Positions 1-8,003 of a DNA stretch of 64,000 nucleotides are shown piece by piece. The position numbers and the translations under genes were made by a program. Every line of letters starts with the position of its first letter. Position 1 is the stretch's first letter. Source of the stretch: Arthrobacter sp. SW1 (GTDB lineage: Bacteria > Actinomycetota > Actinomycetes > Actinomycetales > Micrococcaceae); contig NZ_MJLT01000004.1 of assembly GCF_001766675.1 (NCBI RefSeq), forward strand, positions 1 through 64,000, read 5' to 3'. The notes under the pieces were generated by a model. That model worked only from the letters and a program-made list of their open reading frames with translations. It did no database searches and was not told where the DNA came from.

Positions 1-926
1 AACGCACCGCTTTCGCTGAATCCGGATTCAACCAGCACGGTCTGTCCGTAGTACATGATCGAATTGATCCCGGTAAGCTGCTGGGCCACGCCGAGCCCGA
101 TGCCGACAAGCAGGATGCGCAGGAGGTTGCGGTTGCTGAGGATGGCACGCCAGCCAACCTCGTTCGACTTCTCGGTCCGCGCAATGTATTCGACCTCGGC
201 AAGTTCGGCCGCCGCCCGCTCCTGGGAGCGCACCGTCTTCAACACGGCAAGCGCCTCGTCCCGGCGCCCCTTCTCCACCAACCAGCGGGGTGATTCAGGC
301 ATTCGCAGCATTCCGAAGAAAAGGGCGACTGCCGGCACCGCACACACCGCGAACATGATCCGCCACACGCCCTCAATATGGCCGAACAGCCCGCCGATGA
401 TCGCATTGATGATGAAGGCGGCAAGCTGTCCGACAACGATCGCAAGTTCATTCCGGCCCGAGAGGGAACCCCGGATTTCGTAGGGCGCCAGCTCCGCCAG
501 GAAAACGGGGACGACCGCGGAAGCGCCGCCCACGGCAAGGCCCAGCATGATGCGCCCGGCGACCAGCACTTCGAAGTTGGGGGTGAAGACAACAGCGAGC
601 GTTCCTGCGAAAAACAGCACCGCGAGCAGGATGATCGTCTTGCGCCGGCCCCAGCCATCGGAAATCCGCCCGCAGGAAATCGCGCCGAGCGCGGCGGCGA
701 AGACCAGCGAACTGGTGACGATGCCTTCAGTGATGGCGGTCAGGCCAAGCTCCGCAGTCATGGGGCGGAGGGCGCCGTTGATGACCCCGGTGTCGTATCC
801 GAAGAGCAGGCCCCCGAACGTGGCAACGAGGGCCACCAGGCCAAGACGCTTCCGGTGCGGCCCTCCCGTCAGGGGCGGGAGCTTGGCGCCGTTCACAACA
901 TTGCGTGCAGTGGAATGGGAACTCAT
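1..926 (-). CDS. Sugar-porter MFS transporter, 3' end cut by the window edge
   Basis: Proton-coupled sugar uptake permease of the XylE/GalP/IolT type, in the cytoplasmic membrane. Reading the minus strand from an ATG at 926 gives 308 codons with no stop before the window edge. Family marks are FGYDTG in helix 1 (about residues 42-47), the loop motif GRISDGWGRR (about 84-94), PESPRWL (about 210) and QQLTGIN near the end. A good ribosome site (AAAGGAG, 931-937) decides the start. The divergent LacI-type gene is the probable repressor. The substrate cannot be told from sequence. About a third of the protein, helices 8-12, lies outside the window. Confidence 0.9.
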   Translation of the reverse strand, partial: MSSHSTARNVVNGAKLPPLTGGPHRKRLGLVALVATFGGLLFGYDTGVINGALRPMTAELGLTAITEGIVTSSLVFAAALGAISCGRISDGWGRRKTIILLAVLFFAGTLAVVFTPNFEVLVAGRIMLGLAVGGASAVVPVFLAELAPYEIRGSLSGRNELAIVVGQLAAFIINAIIGGLFGHIEGVWRIMFAVCAVPAVALFFGMLRMPESPRWLVEKGRRDEALAVLKTVRSQERAAAELAEVEYIARTEKSNEVGWRAILSNRNLLRILLVGIGLGVAQQLTGINSIMYYGQTVLVESGFSESGA

Positions 927-968
927 GAGACTCCTTTGTCGTCGCATCCTGCGATGTGGATCACAGCT

Positions 969-997
969 AGCCTAACGCGCGAAAGAGACTTTGTCAG
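969..997 (-). promoter_or_regulatory. Candidate promoter of the sugar-porter gene
   Basis: On the minus strand CTGACA (992-997) and TAGGCT (969-974) are separated by 17 bases and lie about 45 bases before the ATG at 926. It sits in the gap shared with the divergent LacI-type gene, where a repressor could act on both. No clear LacI palindrome was seen. Confidence 0.5.
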
Positions 998-1050
998 GTC
1001 ATACTCTCAAGAAAGTTCATTCTGCCACTGCGCATGCCATCATTGATCCC

Positions 1051-2073
1051 ATGCACAGCTCGGATCCGGCGGCTGCCAGGAAAGCGGTGACACAAAGCGA
1101 CGTTGCCCGGGAACTAGGAGTTTCACGCACCCTGGTCTCCTTCGCCATGCGCGGTGCTCCCGGCGTCAGCGAAGACACGCGTCAACAGATCCTGCGGACC
1201 GCCGGCTTGCTCGGGTACCGCCGCAACGTCGAGGCCGCGGATCTCGCCCGCAAGCGGCCCACTGCCGTGGGCCTGCATCTCATGGATCTGCATAATGACG
1301 TCTACGCTGACATCTTCAGTGGCGTCCAGGAAGCACTCAGTGGAACCGGCTCCCGCTTGGTCATCGGCGTCAACGCCGCACCGTACCGGCCCGGCCCCGG
1401 CGTCCTGGACCCGTTACTCGAGAGCAAGGTGGGCGTCATCATCGCTGCGACCCTGCTGGATTCCGACGACCATATCCGGGAATTGAACCGCGCGGTTCCG
1501 CTGGTCAACGTCACCCGCTCAGTGCCCGGCGTCGACAGCATCCATTCCGACGACATCAGCGGAAGCCGCCTGGCAACGGAGCATCTTCTCGGGCTGGGCC
1601 ACCGGAGAATTGCGCACCTGTGCGGGCCCTCCTTCGAGGGACACTTGGAGCGCCGCATCGGGTACAGGCGAACCATGCTGGCGCACGGCCGTGATCCCGT
1701 GTTCATCGAGGCCCCGGGTTTCGGCCGTTCCGATGCCGCGGCCGTTGCGGTCGAAGCACTTTCCGCGGCTCCGGGCGAACGGCCGACCGCCGTTTTTGCG
1801 CACAGCGACGAGCTGGCCCTTGGCGTCCGGGAAGCCGCCGCTTCCCTTGGCCTGTCGGTCCCGGGCGATCTTTCCCTCGTGGGCTATGACAACTCCCGTG
1901 TCGCAGCACTTCACGGAGTCGAGCTGACCAGCGTCGACCTGCACGCCCACGAACTTGGCCGCGCCGCGGGACAGGCAGCGCTGGAGCGCATCCGCTACCC
2001 CAAGTTAGCGGCCGTCGACCGCGTCCTGACCCCTACGCTCGTTATCCGCTCTTCAACTATGTCCCCGCGCTGA
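1051..2073 (+). CDS. LacI-family transcriptional regulator
   Basis: Sugar-responsive DNA-binding repressor of 340 residues, the usual family length when started at the ATG at 1051. Upstream in-frame codons exist, but starting there would add a tail not found in the family. The N-terminus carries the LacI helix-turn-helix (TQSDVARELGVSRTLVSFAMRG) and hinge. The rest is a periplasmic-binding-protein fold with HRRIAHLCG and a late SLVGYDNS segment typical of LacI/GalR. It is divergent from the MFS sugar porter, which is the likely target. No Shine-Dalgarno site precedes 1051. A weak CATCAT hexamer seven bases upstream would allow a leaderless start. Confidence 0.9.
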   Translation: MHSSDPAAARKAVTQSDVARELGVSRTLVSFAMRGAPGVSEDTRQQILRTAGLLGYRRNVEAADLARKRPTAVGLHLMDLHNDVYADIFSGVQEALSGTGSRLVIGVNAAPYRPGPGVLDPLLESKVGVIIAATLLDSDDHIRELNRAVPLVNVTRSVPGVDSIHSDDISGSRLATEHLLGLGHRRIAHLCGPSFEGHLERRIGYRRTMLAHGRDPVFIEAPGFGRSDAAAVAVEALSAAPGERPTAVFAHSDELALGVREAAASLGLSVPGDLSLVGYDNSRVAALHGVELTSVDLHAHELGRAAGQAALERIRYPKLAAVDRVLTPTLVIRSSTMSPR

Positions 2074-2101
2074 AGCCACCCGCCGCCGTCGTACGGTGAT
2101 C

Positions 2102-2175
2102 GAGCCTGTCGAGACCGGGGTTTCGACAAGCTCAACCACCGGATGGACAAGCTCAACCACCGGATGGACAAGCTC
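2102..2175 (+). repeat. Inverted repeat followed by a 21-bp tandem repeat
   Basis: GAGCCTGTCGA (2102-2112) is mirrored, with one mismatch, by TCGACAAGCTC (2123-2133). The right arm runs into two exact 21-bp units (2128-2148 and 2149-2169) plus six bases of a third. It lies between the convergent lacI-type and sucD genes and looks like a dispersed actinobacterial intergenic repeat. Copy number elsewhere cannot be seen here. Confidence 0.7.
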
Positions 2176-2183
2176 GCATTAAA

Positions 2184-2253
2184 CAGCAAACGCGGGGTCA
2201 CTTCAGGCCCATTCCATGCTCTGGAATGGGCCGTAAGTGACCCCGCGTTGCTG
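2184..2253. terminator. Long hairpin between convergent genes
   Basis: The outer arm 2184-2203 pairs almost perfectly with 2235-2253, and the inner arm GGCCCATTCCA (2206-2216) pairs with TGGAATGGGCC (2222-2232), giving a stem of about 30 bp around a five-base loop. It ends 13 bases after the stop of sucD and can stop transcription from both sides. There is no T tract, so it may also be a palindromic repeat element. Confidence 0.7.
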
Positions 2254-2265
2254 GTTTGCCGGCTC

Positions 2266-3168
2266 TTAGAGGGCTGCGTAGACCTCACGGAGCAGCTTGG
2301 CGGTCTCGGACGGCGTCTTGCCGACCTTCACGCCCGCGGCTTCGAGGGCTTCCTTCTTGGCCTGGGCGGTACCGGCGGAGCCGGAGACGATGGCGCCTGC
2401 GTGGCCCATGGTCTTGCCTTCGGGAGCGGTGAAGCCTGCCACGTAGCCGACAACCGGCTTGGTGACGTTGGCCTTGATGAACTCGGCTGCGCGCTCTTCG
2501 GCGTCGCCGCCGATTTCGCCGATCATGACGATCGCCTTGGTCTCGGGGTCGGCCTCGAACGCGGCGAGGGCGTCGATGTGGGTGGTGCCGATGATCGGGT
2601 CACCGCCGATGCCGATGGCCGTGGAGAAGCCGAGGTCGCGCAGTTCGAACATCATCTGGTAGGTCAGGGTGCCGGACTTGGAGACCAGGCCGATGGGGCC
2701 CTTGCCCGTGATGTTCGCCGGAGTGATGCCGACGAGAGCTTCGCCCGGGGTGATGATGCCGGGGCAGTTCGGGCCGATGATGCGGGTGATCTGCTTGCCG
2801 TCGGCGTCCACCTTGGACTGGGCCAGGGCCCAGAATTCGGCGGAGTCCTGCACCGGAACGCCTTCGGTGATGACAACCACCAAGCCGATGCCGGCTTCGA
2901 TGGCTTCAACGACGGCGGACTTGGTGAATGCCGGGGGAACGAAGACGATCGAGACGTCCGCGCCGGTCTCCGCCATGGCTTCCTTGACGGTGCCGTAAAC
3001 GGTGATTTCCTTGTCGCCGTGCAGAACCGTTGTGCCTGCCTTGCGGGCGTTGACGCCGCCGACGATGTTGGTGCCGGCCTTGAGCATCAGGGCGGTGTGC
3101 TTGGTGCCTTCGCCGCCGGTGATGCCCTGGACGATGACCTTGGAATCCTTGTTCAGGTAGATAGACAT
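2266..3168 (-). CDS. sucD: Succinyl-CoA synthetase alpha subunit
   Basis: TCA-cycle enzyme subunit that binds CoA and carries the phosphohistidine during interconversion of succinyl-CoA and succinate with nucleotide triphosphate formation. It has 300 residues, normal for the family. The N-terminal CoA-binding Rossmann part includes [25 protein letters not shown] follows near residue 132, and the active-site histidine is in GHAGAIVSG (His256). It lies 11 bases downstream of sucC, so both subunits come from one message. The long hairpin at 2184-2253 follows. Confidence 0.97.
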   Translation of the reverse strand: MSIYLNKDSKVIVQGITGGEGTKHTALMLKAGTNIVGGVNARKAGTTVLHGDKEITVYGTVKEAMAETGADVSIVFVPPAFTKSAVVEAIEAGIGLVVVITEGVPVQDSAEFWALAQSKVDADGKQITRIIGPNCPGIITPGEALVGITPANITGKGPIGLVSKSGTLTYQMMFELRDLGFSTAIGIGGDPIIGTTHIDALAAFEADPETKAIVMIGEIGGDAEERAAEFIKANVTKPVVGYVAGFTAPEGKTMGHAGAIVSGSAGTAQAKKEALEAAGVKVGKTPSETAKLLREVYAAL

Positions 3169-3179
3169 TCTCGAGTCCC

Positions 3180-4349
3180 TTACTTCGCTGCGTTGGCGAG
3201 CTCGGCGGCCTTGTCGGCGCCCTCGTCCATGGTTGCTGCCAGGGTCACCAGCGGGTGGTTGGCCTCGGTCAGGATGCGGCGGCCTTCGTCCACGTTGTTG
3301 CCGTCGAGGCGGACAACCAGCGGCTTGTTGGCGGAAGAGCCGAGCTCGGCCAGTGCACCGACGATGCCCTTGGCCACGGCGTCACAGGCCGTGATGCCGC
3401 CGAAGACGTTCACGAAAACGCTCTTGACCTGCTCGTCACCAAGGATGACGTCCAGGCCGGCAGCCATGACCTCGGCGGACGCGCCGCCGCCGATGTCCAG
3501 GAAGTTGGCGGGCTTCACGTTGCCGTGGTTCTCGCCTGCGTAAGCGACGACGTCGAGGGTGGACATCACGAGACCGGCGCCATTGCCGATGATGCCCACT
3601 TCGCCGTCCAGCTTCACGTAGTTGAGGTCCTGCGCCTTGGCCTTGGCTTCCAGCGGGTCAGCTGCGTCCTTGTCTTCCAGCTCGGCGTGGTGCACGTGGC
3701 GGAAGTCGGCGTTCTCGTCGAGGGAGACCTTGCCGTCGAGGGCAACGATGTCACCGGCGCCGGTGCGGACCAGCGGGTTGACCTCCACCAGGGTGGCGTC
3801 TTCCTTCTTGAAGACGTCCCAGAGCTTCAGGATGACTTCGGAAACCTTCGGGGCGAGCTCTGCGGCGAAACCGGCGGCGGCCACGATTTCGTCAGCCTTG
3901 GCCTGGTCGATGCCGACTGCGGGGTCGATCGCGATCTTGGCCAGGGCCTCGGGGCGTTCAACGGCGAGCTGCTCGATTTCCATGCCACCTTCAACCGAGC
4001 ACATGGCCAGGTAGTTGCGGTTGGCGCGGTCGAGCAGGATGGAGAAGTAGAACTCTTCGGCGATGTCTGCGCCCTGGGCGATCATCACCTTGTTGACGGT
4101 GTGGCCCTTGATGTCCATACCCAGGATGTTGGTGGAGTGCTCAAGTGCCTCGTCGGCGGTCTTGGCAACCTTCACGCCGCCGGCCTTGCCGCGGCCACCG
4201 ACCTTAACCTGCGCCTTGACGACAGTGACTCCGCCGATCTTCTCGGCAGCTGCCTTTGCTTCTTCAGGGGTGTGCGCCACGATGCCGGCGAGCACGGGTA
4301 CACCGTGCGCTTCGAACATATCGCGCGCCTGATATTCAAACAGGTCCAC
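3180..4349 (-). CDS. sucC: Succinyl-CoA synthetase beta subunit
   Basis: ATP-grasp subunit that binds nucleotide and succinate and forms the heterodimer with SucD. It has 389 residues, the normal length, and starts [19 protein letters not shown] as in other SucC proteins. [16 protein letters not shown] (ATP-grasp region), EVNPLV (metal site) and the C-terminal [12 protein letters not shown] are all present. The start is GTG at 4349 with AAGGAC upstream. It is first in the sucCD operon. The 260-base upstream region holds the promoter but no single convincing hexamer pair. Confidence 0.97.
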   Translation of the reverse strand: MDLFEYQARDMFEAHGVPVLAGIVAHTPEEAKAAAEKIGGVTVVKAQVKVGGRGKAGGVKVAKTADEALEHSTNILGMDIKGHTVNKVMIAQGADIAEEFYFSILLDRANRNYLAMCSVEGGMEIEQLAVERPEALAKIAIDPAVGIDQAKADEIVAAAGFAAELAPKVSEVILKLWDVFKKEDATLVEVNPLVRTGAGDIVALDGKVSLDENADFRHVHHAELEDKDAADPLEAKAKAQDLNYVKLDGEVGIIGNGAGLVMSTLDVVAYAGENHGNVKPANFLDIGGGASAEVMAAGLDVILGDEQVKSVFVNVFGGITACDAVAKGIVGALAELGSSANKPLVVRLDGNNVDEGRRILTEANHPLVTLAATMDEGADKAAELANAAK

Positions 4350-4558
4350 GGTTTAGTGTCCTTCTACGTCGAAGTAGTGTCGGTACAGCCGGCGTCCGCG
4401 GTGACCACGTAACCAGCTGCGGAAGAGAAGTGTGCAAGATTCCGCCAAAACTGCCGGTCACATTGCGCAAGTTCCTCTGGAACTCTAGCCGCCCGCGGAG
4501 GCAAGCCGGTTCTACAGTACCCGTTAAGTGAGTAACCACACACTTCTATGAATCGTAG

Positions 4559-4584
4559 AAAATCCGCGGAATCACGCGGATTTT
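4559..4584 (-). terminator. Rho-independent terminator of the lipoprotein gene
   Basis: AAAATCCGCG (4559-4568) and CGCGGATTTT (4575-4584) form a 10-bp stem around a six-base loop, with T runs on both sides. It lies 25 bases after the stop at 4610. The symmetry means it could also insulate against transcription in the other direction. Confidence 0.85.
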
Positions 4585-4609
4585 TGGTAGTCCATTCCCG
4601 CTTGGCGCG

Positions 4610-5296
4610 CTACGCGGGAGGCATTTTGCCGCTGGTGACGGTGCCGCCGTCGGAGACCAGCATGTAACCGGCACGGTTCACGAAGAAGGCGACCCCCGCC
4701 GAGATGTTCCCGCAGGCCACGCCGCCGTTGTAGGTAGAGCAGCGGAGGCCGTTGCGCTCAATGTTCTGGCCTTCGGCAAGGACAGGCAGCTCGGCTATCG
4801 GACCCGTGCGGGTGCCCTTGGGGCCGAATTCGGCTTCCATTTCGGTGACGCCGGAGCGGCAGCTTCCGTACGTCACCGTGTCCGGGCGCAACAGGACGGT
4901 GCCGCCACGGTAGCCCAGGCGGGTTCCGCTGCAGGTGTCGGCAACATCCTTCGTTTGCGGCTCGGGGTAGACGGCCAATTCGCAGTGCACCACCGGAACG
5001 GTGGCGAGCTTGCCGTTGGCACTGTCGCCATAGTTGTTGGCCTCGTAGGGCAGGTTCAGGTGGTTGCCCCGAGCGGAGGTCATGGCGCAGACGATGTTGC
5101 GGTCCTCGGTCACGAACGCGATCACGTCTTCGCCGCTGCCCAGCTCGCTGGGCTGGGTGACGGGAACCTGCTTGATCTGCTCCAGCGGCGGCAGGGGTGG
5201 CGGCGGCACATAGTCCGGGTCTTTGGTGGCCACGGAGCACGCCGTAGCCAGCGTGAGCAGGCAGGCGGCCAGAATCCCCAACACAGTCTGTCGCAT
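4610..5296 (-). CDS. Putative exported lipoprotein of unknown function
   Basis: A 228-residue protein with a short charged start, a hydrophobic stretch and a cysteine in LATAC that fits a lipoprotein signal, so it is probably anchored outside the membrane. The mature part has a proline-rich linker (PPPPLPPLEQ), several cysteines and a C-terminal SAGVAFFVNRAGYML. It resembles uncharacterised secreted actinobacterial proteins (DUF6636-like, low certainty). I place the start at the ATG at 5296 rather than 5305, because CATAAT (5304-5309) ends seven bases before it, which fits a leaderless message; the ATG at 5305 would overlap that hexamer. It follows pcrA after a small gap. Confidence 0.75.
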   Translation of the reverse strand: MRQTVLGILAACLLTLATACSVATKDPDYVPPPPLPPLEQIKQVPVTQPSELGSGEDVIAFVTEDRNIVCAMTSARGNHLNLPYEANNYGDSANGKLATVPVVHCELAVYPEPQTKDVADTCSGTRLGYRGGTVLLRPDTVTYGSCRSGVTEMEAEFGPKGTRTGPIAELPVLAEGQNIERNGLRCSTYNGGVACGNISAGVAFFVNRAGYMLVSDGGTVTSGKMPPA

Positions 5297-5318
5297 GGCA
5301 CCCATTATGCCGTGGCGC

Positions 5319-7904
5319 TTAGCCCTCGAGTTTCGTGAGCGGCGCGTAACGCAGCAGCAGGCGCTTCTCGCCGACGTCGAACACCACCTTGGCGACCGTC
5401 TTGTCGCCGCTGCCTTCGACGCCGGTCACGGTGCCGTTGCCGAAGCTGGTGTGGTTGACTTTGTCCCCCACTGCCACCGAAATGACTTCCTTTTGCGGCT
5501 GCACCCGGTTGCGCGCGACGGCGGCCGGCACGTCGGCGTCGAACCCTGCGGTGGGGCTGGCGGCGGCACCGCGCGCGGTGCCCGCTCCCCAATAGGAACC
5601 GCCGTAGCGGTTGCCGCCCAGGGACGGGCCTCCCCAGCCGCCCAGTTGGCGGGAGCTGCCTTCGCGCTTCCATTCGACCAGTTCGGAGGGGATTTCCTCG
5701 ATGAACTGGCTGGCCGGGTTGTACTGGCTTTGGCCCCACATGTTGCGGACCTCGGAGCGGGTCACGTATAGGCGCTTGCGCGCCCGGGTGAGGCCCACGT
5801 AGGCCAGGCGGCGTTCTTCGGCCAGTTCCTTGGGGTCGGTGGCGGAGCGCTGGTGCGGGAAGATGCCGTGCTCCATGCCGGTCAGGAACACCACGGGGAA
5901 TTCCAGGCCCTTGGCGGTGTGCAGGGTCATGAGGGTGACCACGCCCAGGCGCTTGGCTTCGGCCACGGCGGCGTCGATATCCGCACCCGGGGCGTCCGGG
6001 ATCTGGTCGGCGTCCGCCACCAGGGAGACCTGCTCCAGGAACTCGCCCAGCGAGCCTTCGGGGTTGTCGCGTTCGTATTCGCGGACCACGGCCACCAGTT
6101 CGGCCAGGTTTTCCACGCGGGATTCGTCCTGCGGATCGTTGCTGGCACGCAGCCCGGCCAGGTAACCGGTCTGTTCGAGCACGGCTTCCAGCGCGGCGGC
6201 GGGACCGGAGCCGGCGGCCACCACGGCGAGGTCGTCCAGCAGCTTCACGAAGCCCAGCACCGCGTTCACGGAGCGGGTGGCCATGCCGGGAGCCTCTGCG
6301 GCGCGGCGGGCTGCGGCCATGAAGGAGGTGCGGTCGCGCTCGGCGAGGGCCGCCACCGCGCCTTCCGCCCGGTCACCGATGCCGCGCTTGGGTTCATTCA
6401 GCACGCGGCGGAGGTTGACGTCGTCGTCCGGGTTCACCAGCACGCGCAGGTACGCGAGGGCGTCCTTGATTTCCTTGCGCTCGTAGAAGCGGGTGCCGCC
6501 CACCACCTTGTACGGCAGGCCGACGCGCACCAGCACGTCTTCGATGGAGCGGGACTGCGCGTTGGTGCGGTAGAAGATGGCGACGTCGCCCGGGCGCAGG
6601 CCTTCCTCGTCCTGCAGCCGGTCGATTTCCTTGGCGATGAACTGGGCTTCGTCGTGCTCGTTTTCGCCCACGTAGCCGATGATCTTTTCGCCGTCGCCTT
6701 CGGCGGTCCAGAGACGCTTTTCCTGGCGGTTCGGGTTGCGTGAAATCACCGAGTTGGCGGCCGAGAGGATGTTCTGGGTGGAGCGGTAGTTCTGCTCCAG
6801 CTTGATGGTGCGGGCGTTCGGGTAGTCCTGTTCGAACTCCACGATGTTGCGGATGTCCGCGCCGCGGAAGGCGTAGATGGACTGATCGGAATCGCCGACG
6901 ACGGTCAGCTCGCTCGGTGGGACGTGTCCGGGACCCGTTTCGGCCGGGTTTGTGTGGGAGCCGGCATCAGTGCCGACAATCTCGCGGACCAGCGCGTACT
7001 GCGCGTGGTTGGTGTCCTGGTATTCGTCCACCAGCACGTGGCGGAAGCGGCGGCGGTAGGACTCGGCGAGCGCAGGGAAGGCCCGGAACATGTAGACGGT
7101 CTGCGCGATGAGGTCATCGAAGTCCATGGCGTTGGCCTGGCGCAGGCGCTGCGTATAGCCCTTGAAGACCTCGGCCACGGCCTGTTCGAACGGATCGTTG
7201 TAATTGGCGGCCGCGGCGTAGGCGTCGTCGTCGATCAGTTCGTTCTTCAGCGCCGAGATCTTGTGCTGGATGGCCTTGGGCGCGAAGCGCTTGGGGTCCA
7301 GGTCAAGGTTCTTGGCCACGAGCGTGATGAGCCGCAGGGAATCCGCGGAGTCATAGATGGAGAAGTTGGAGTTCAGGCCCACATTGGCGGCCTCGCGGCG
7401 CAGGATGCGCACGCAGGAGGAGTGGAACGTGGAGATCCACATGCTCTTGGCACGGCCGCCCACCAGGGCTTCGATGCGTTCCCGCATTTCGGCGGCGGCC
7501 TTGTTGGTGAAGGTGATGGCCAGGATTTCGCCGTGGTGCGCGCGGCCCGTGGCGATCAGGTAGGCGATCCGGTTGGACAGCACACGGGTCTTCCCGGAAC
7601 CGGCGCCGGCCACGATCAACAGGGGGCTGCCGGCGTGCTTCACGGCCTCTTCCTGCTGCGGGTTCAGGCCAAGGAGCAGGGCCTCTGCACTGGGCATGGA
7701 CTGGCCGCCGTGCTGCCCTTCACCCCACTGGGCAGGGCTGGCAGGAGCGGCACTGCCGCGCGCCGAATCGCCCGCTGTCGGACCTCCGAGCGCACCGGAC
7801 GCGCCGGACTCCGGGCCAGGCATTCCGCCCCCGGCAAGGGAACGGGCAGGCTCGGTTGCGGTCTTGTAGGAGCTTCCTGCGTAGGGGTCGAACAACATAT
7901 CCAT
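5319..7904 (-). CDS. pcrA: UvrD/PcrA-type ATP-dependent DNA helicase
   Basis: Superfamily 1A 3'-5' helicase for repair and replication restart. It has 861 residues. Residues 1 to about 75 are a Gly/Ala/Ser-rich extension not needed for the fold. Walker A is GAGSGKT (about 100-106), Walker B VDEYQDTN, motif III GDSDQSIYAFRGAD, motif IV EQNYRS, and motif V TLMTLHTAKGLEFPVVFLTG. The C-terminal tail after about residue 760 ends in a Tudor-like segment (VGDKVNHTSFGNGTV) typical of PcrA. TAGACT (7915-7920) ends ten bases before the ATG and is the likely -10, leaving a leader of only a few bases. Confidence 0.95.
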   Translation of the reverse strand: MDMLFDPYAGSSYKTATEPARSLAGGGMPGPESGASGALGGPTAGDSARGSAAPASPAQWGEGQHGGQSMPSAEALLLGLNPQQEEAVKHAGSPLLIVAGAGSGKTRVLSNRIAYLIATGRAHHGEILAITFTNKAAAEMRERIEALVGGRAKSMWISTFHSSCVRILRREAANVGLNSNFSIYDSADSLRLITLVAKNLDLDPKRFAPKAIQHKISALKNELIDDDAYAAAANYNDPFEQAVAEVFKGYTQRLRQANAMDFDDLIAQTVYMFRAFPALAESYRRRFRHVLVDEYQDTNHAQYALVREIVGTDAGSHTNPAETGPGHVPPSELTVVGDSDQSIYAFRGADIRNIVEFEQDYPNARTIKLEQNYRSTQNILSAANSVISRNPNRQEKRLWTAEGDGEKIIGYVGENEHDEAQFIAKEIDRLQDEEGLRPGDVAIFYRTNAQSRSIEDVLVRVGLPYKVVGGTRFYERKEIKDALAYLRVLVNPDDDVNLRRVLNEPKRGIGDRAEGAVAALAERDRTSFMAAARRAAEAPGMATRSVNAVLGFVKLLDDLAVVAAGSGPAAALEAVLEQTGYLAGLRASNDPQDESRVENLAELVAVVREYERDNPEGSLGEFLEQVSLVADADQIPDAPGADIDAAVAEAKRLGVVTLMTLHTAKGLEFPVVFLTGMEHGIFPHQRSATDPKELAEERRLAYVGLTRARKRLYVTRSEVRNMWGQSQYNPASQFIEEIPSELVEWKREGSSRQLGGWGGPSLGGNRYGGSYWGAGTARGAAASPTAGFDADVPAAVARNRVQPQKEVISVAVGDKVNHTSFGNGTVTGVEGSGDKTVAKVVFDVGEKRLLLRYAPLTKLEG

Positions 7905-7953
7905 GGTGACTACAAGTCTAGGCGGTGGGACTGACAGGAAAGTCCGGGCGCCG

Positions 7954-7983
7954 GTGCGCCCGCCGCTTTACCGGCGGGCGCAC
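7954..7983 (-). terminator. Hairpin terminator after the repeat surface protein
   Basis: GTGCGCCCGCCG (7954-7965) and CGGCGGGCGCAC (7972-7983) form a perfect 12-bp stem with a six-base loop, 20 bases after the stop at 8004. It lacks a T tract but is very GC-rich. Confidence 0.7.
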
Positions 7984-8003
7984 TAAGGCAGCGTTTACCG
8001 CGC

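Noticed and set aside
2143-4412. Long plus-strand frames opposite sucCD
   Set aside because: Shadows of two unmistakable TCA-cycle genes.
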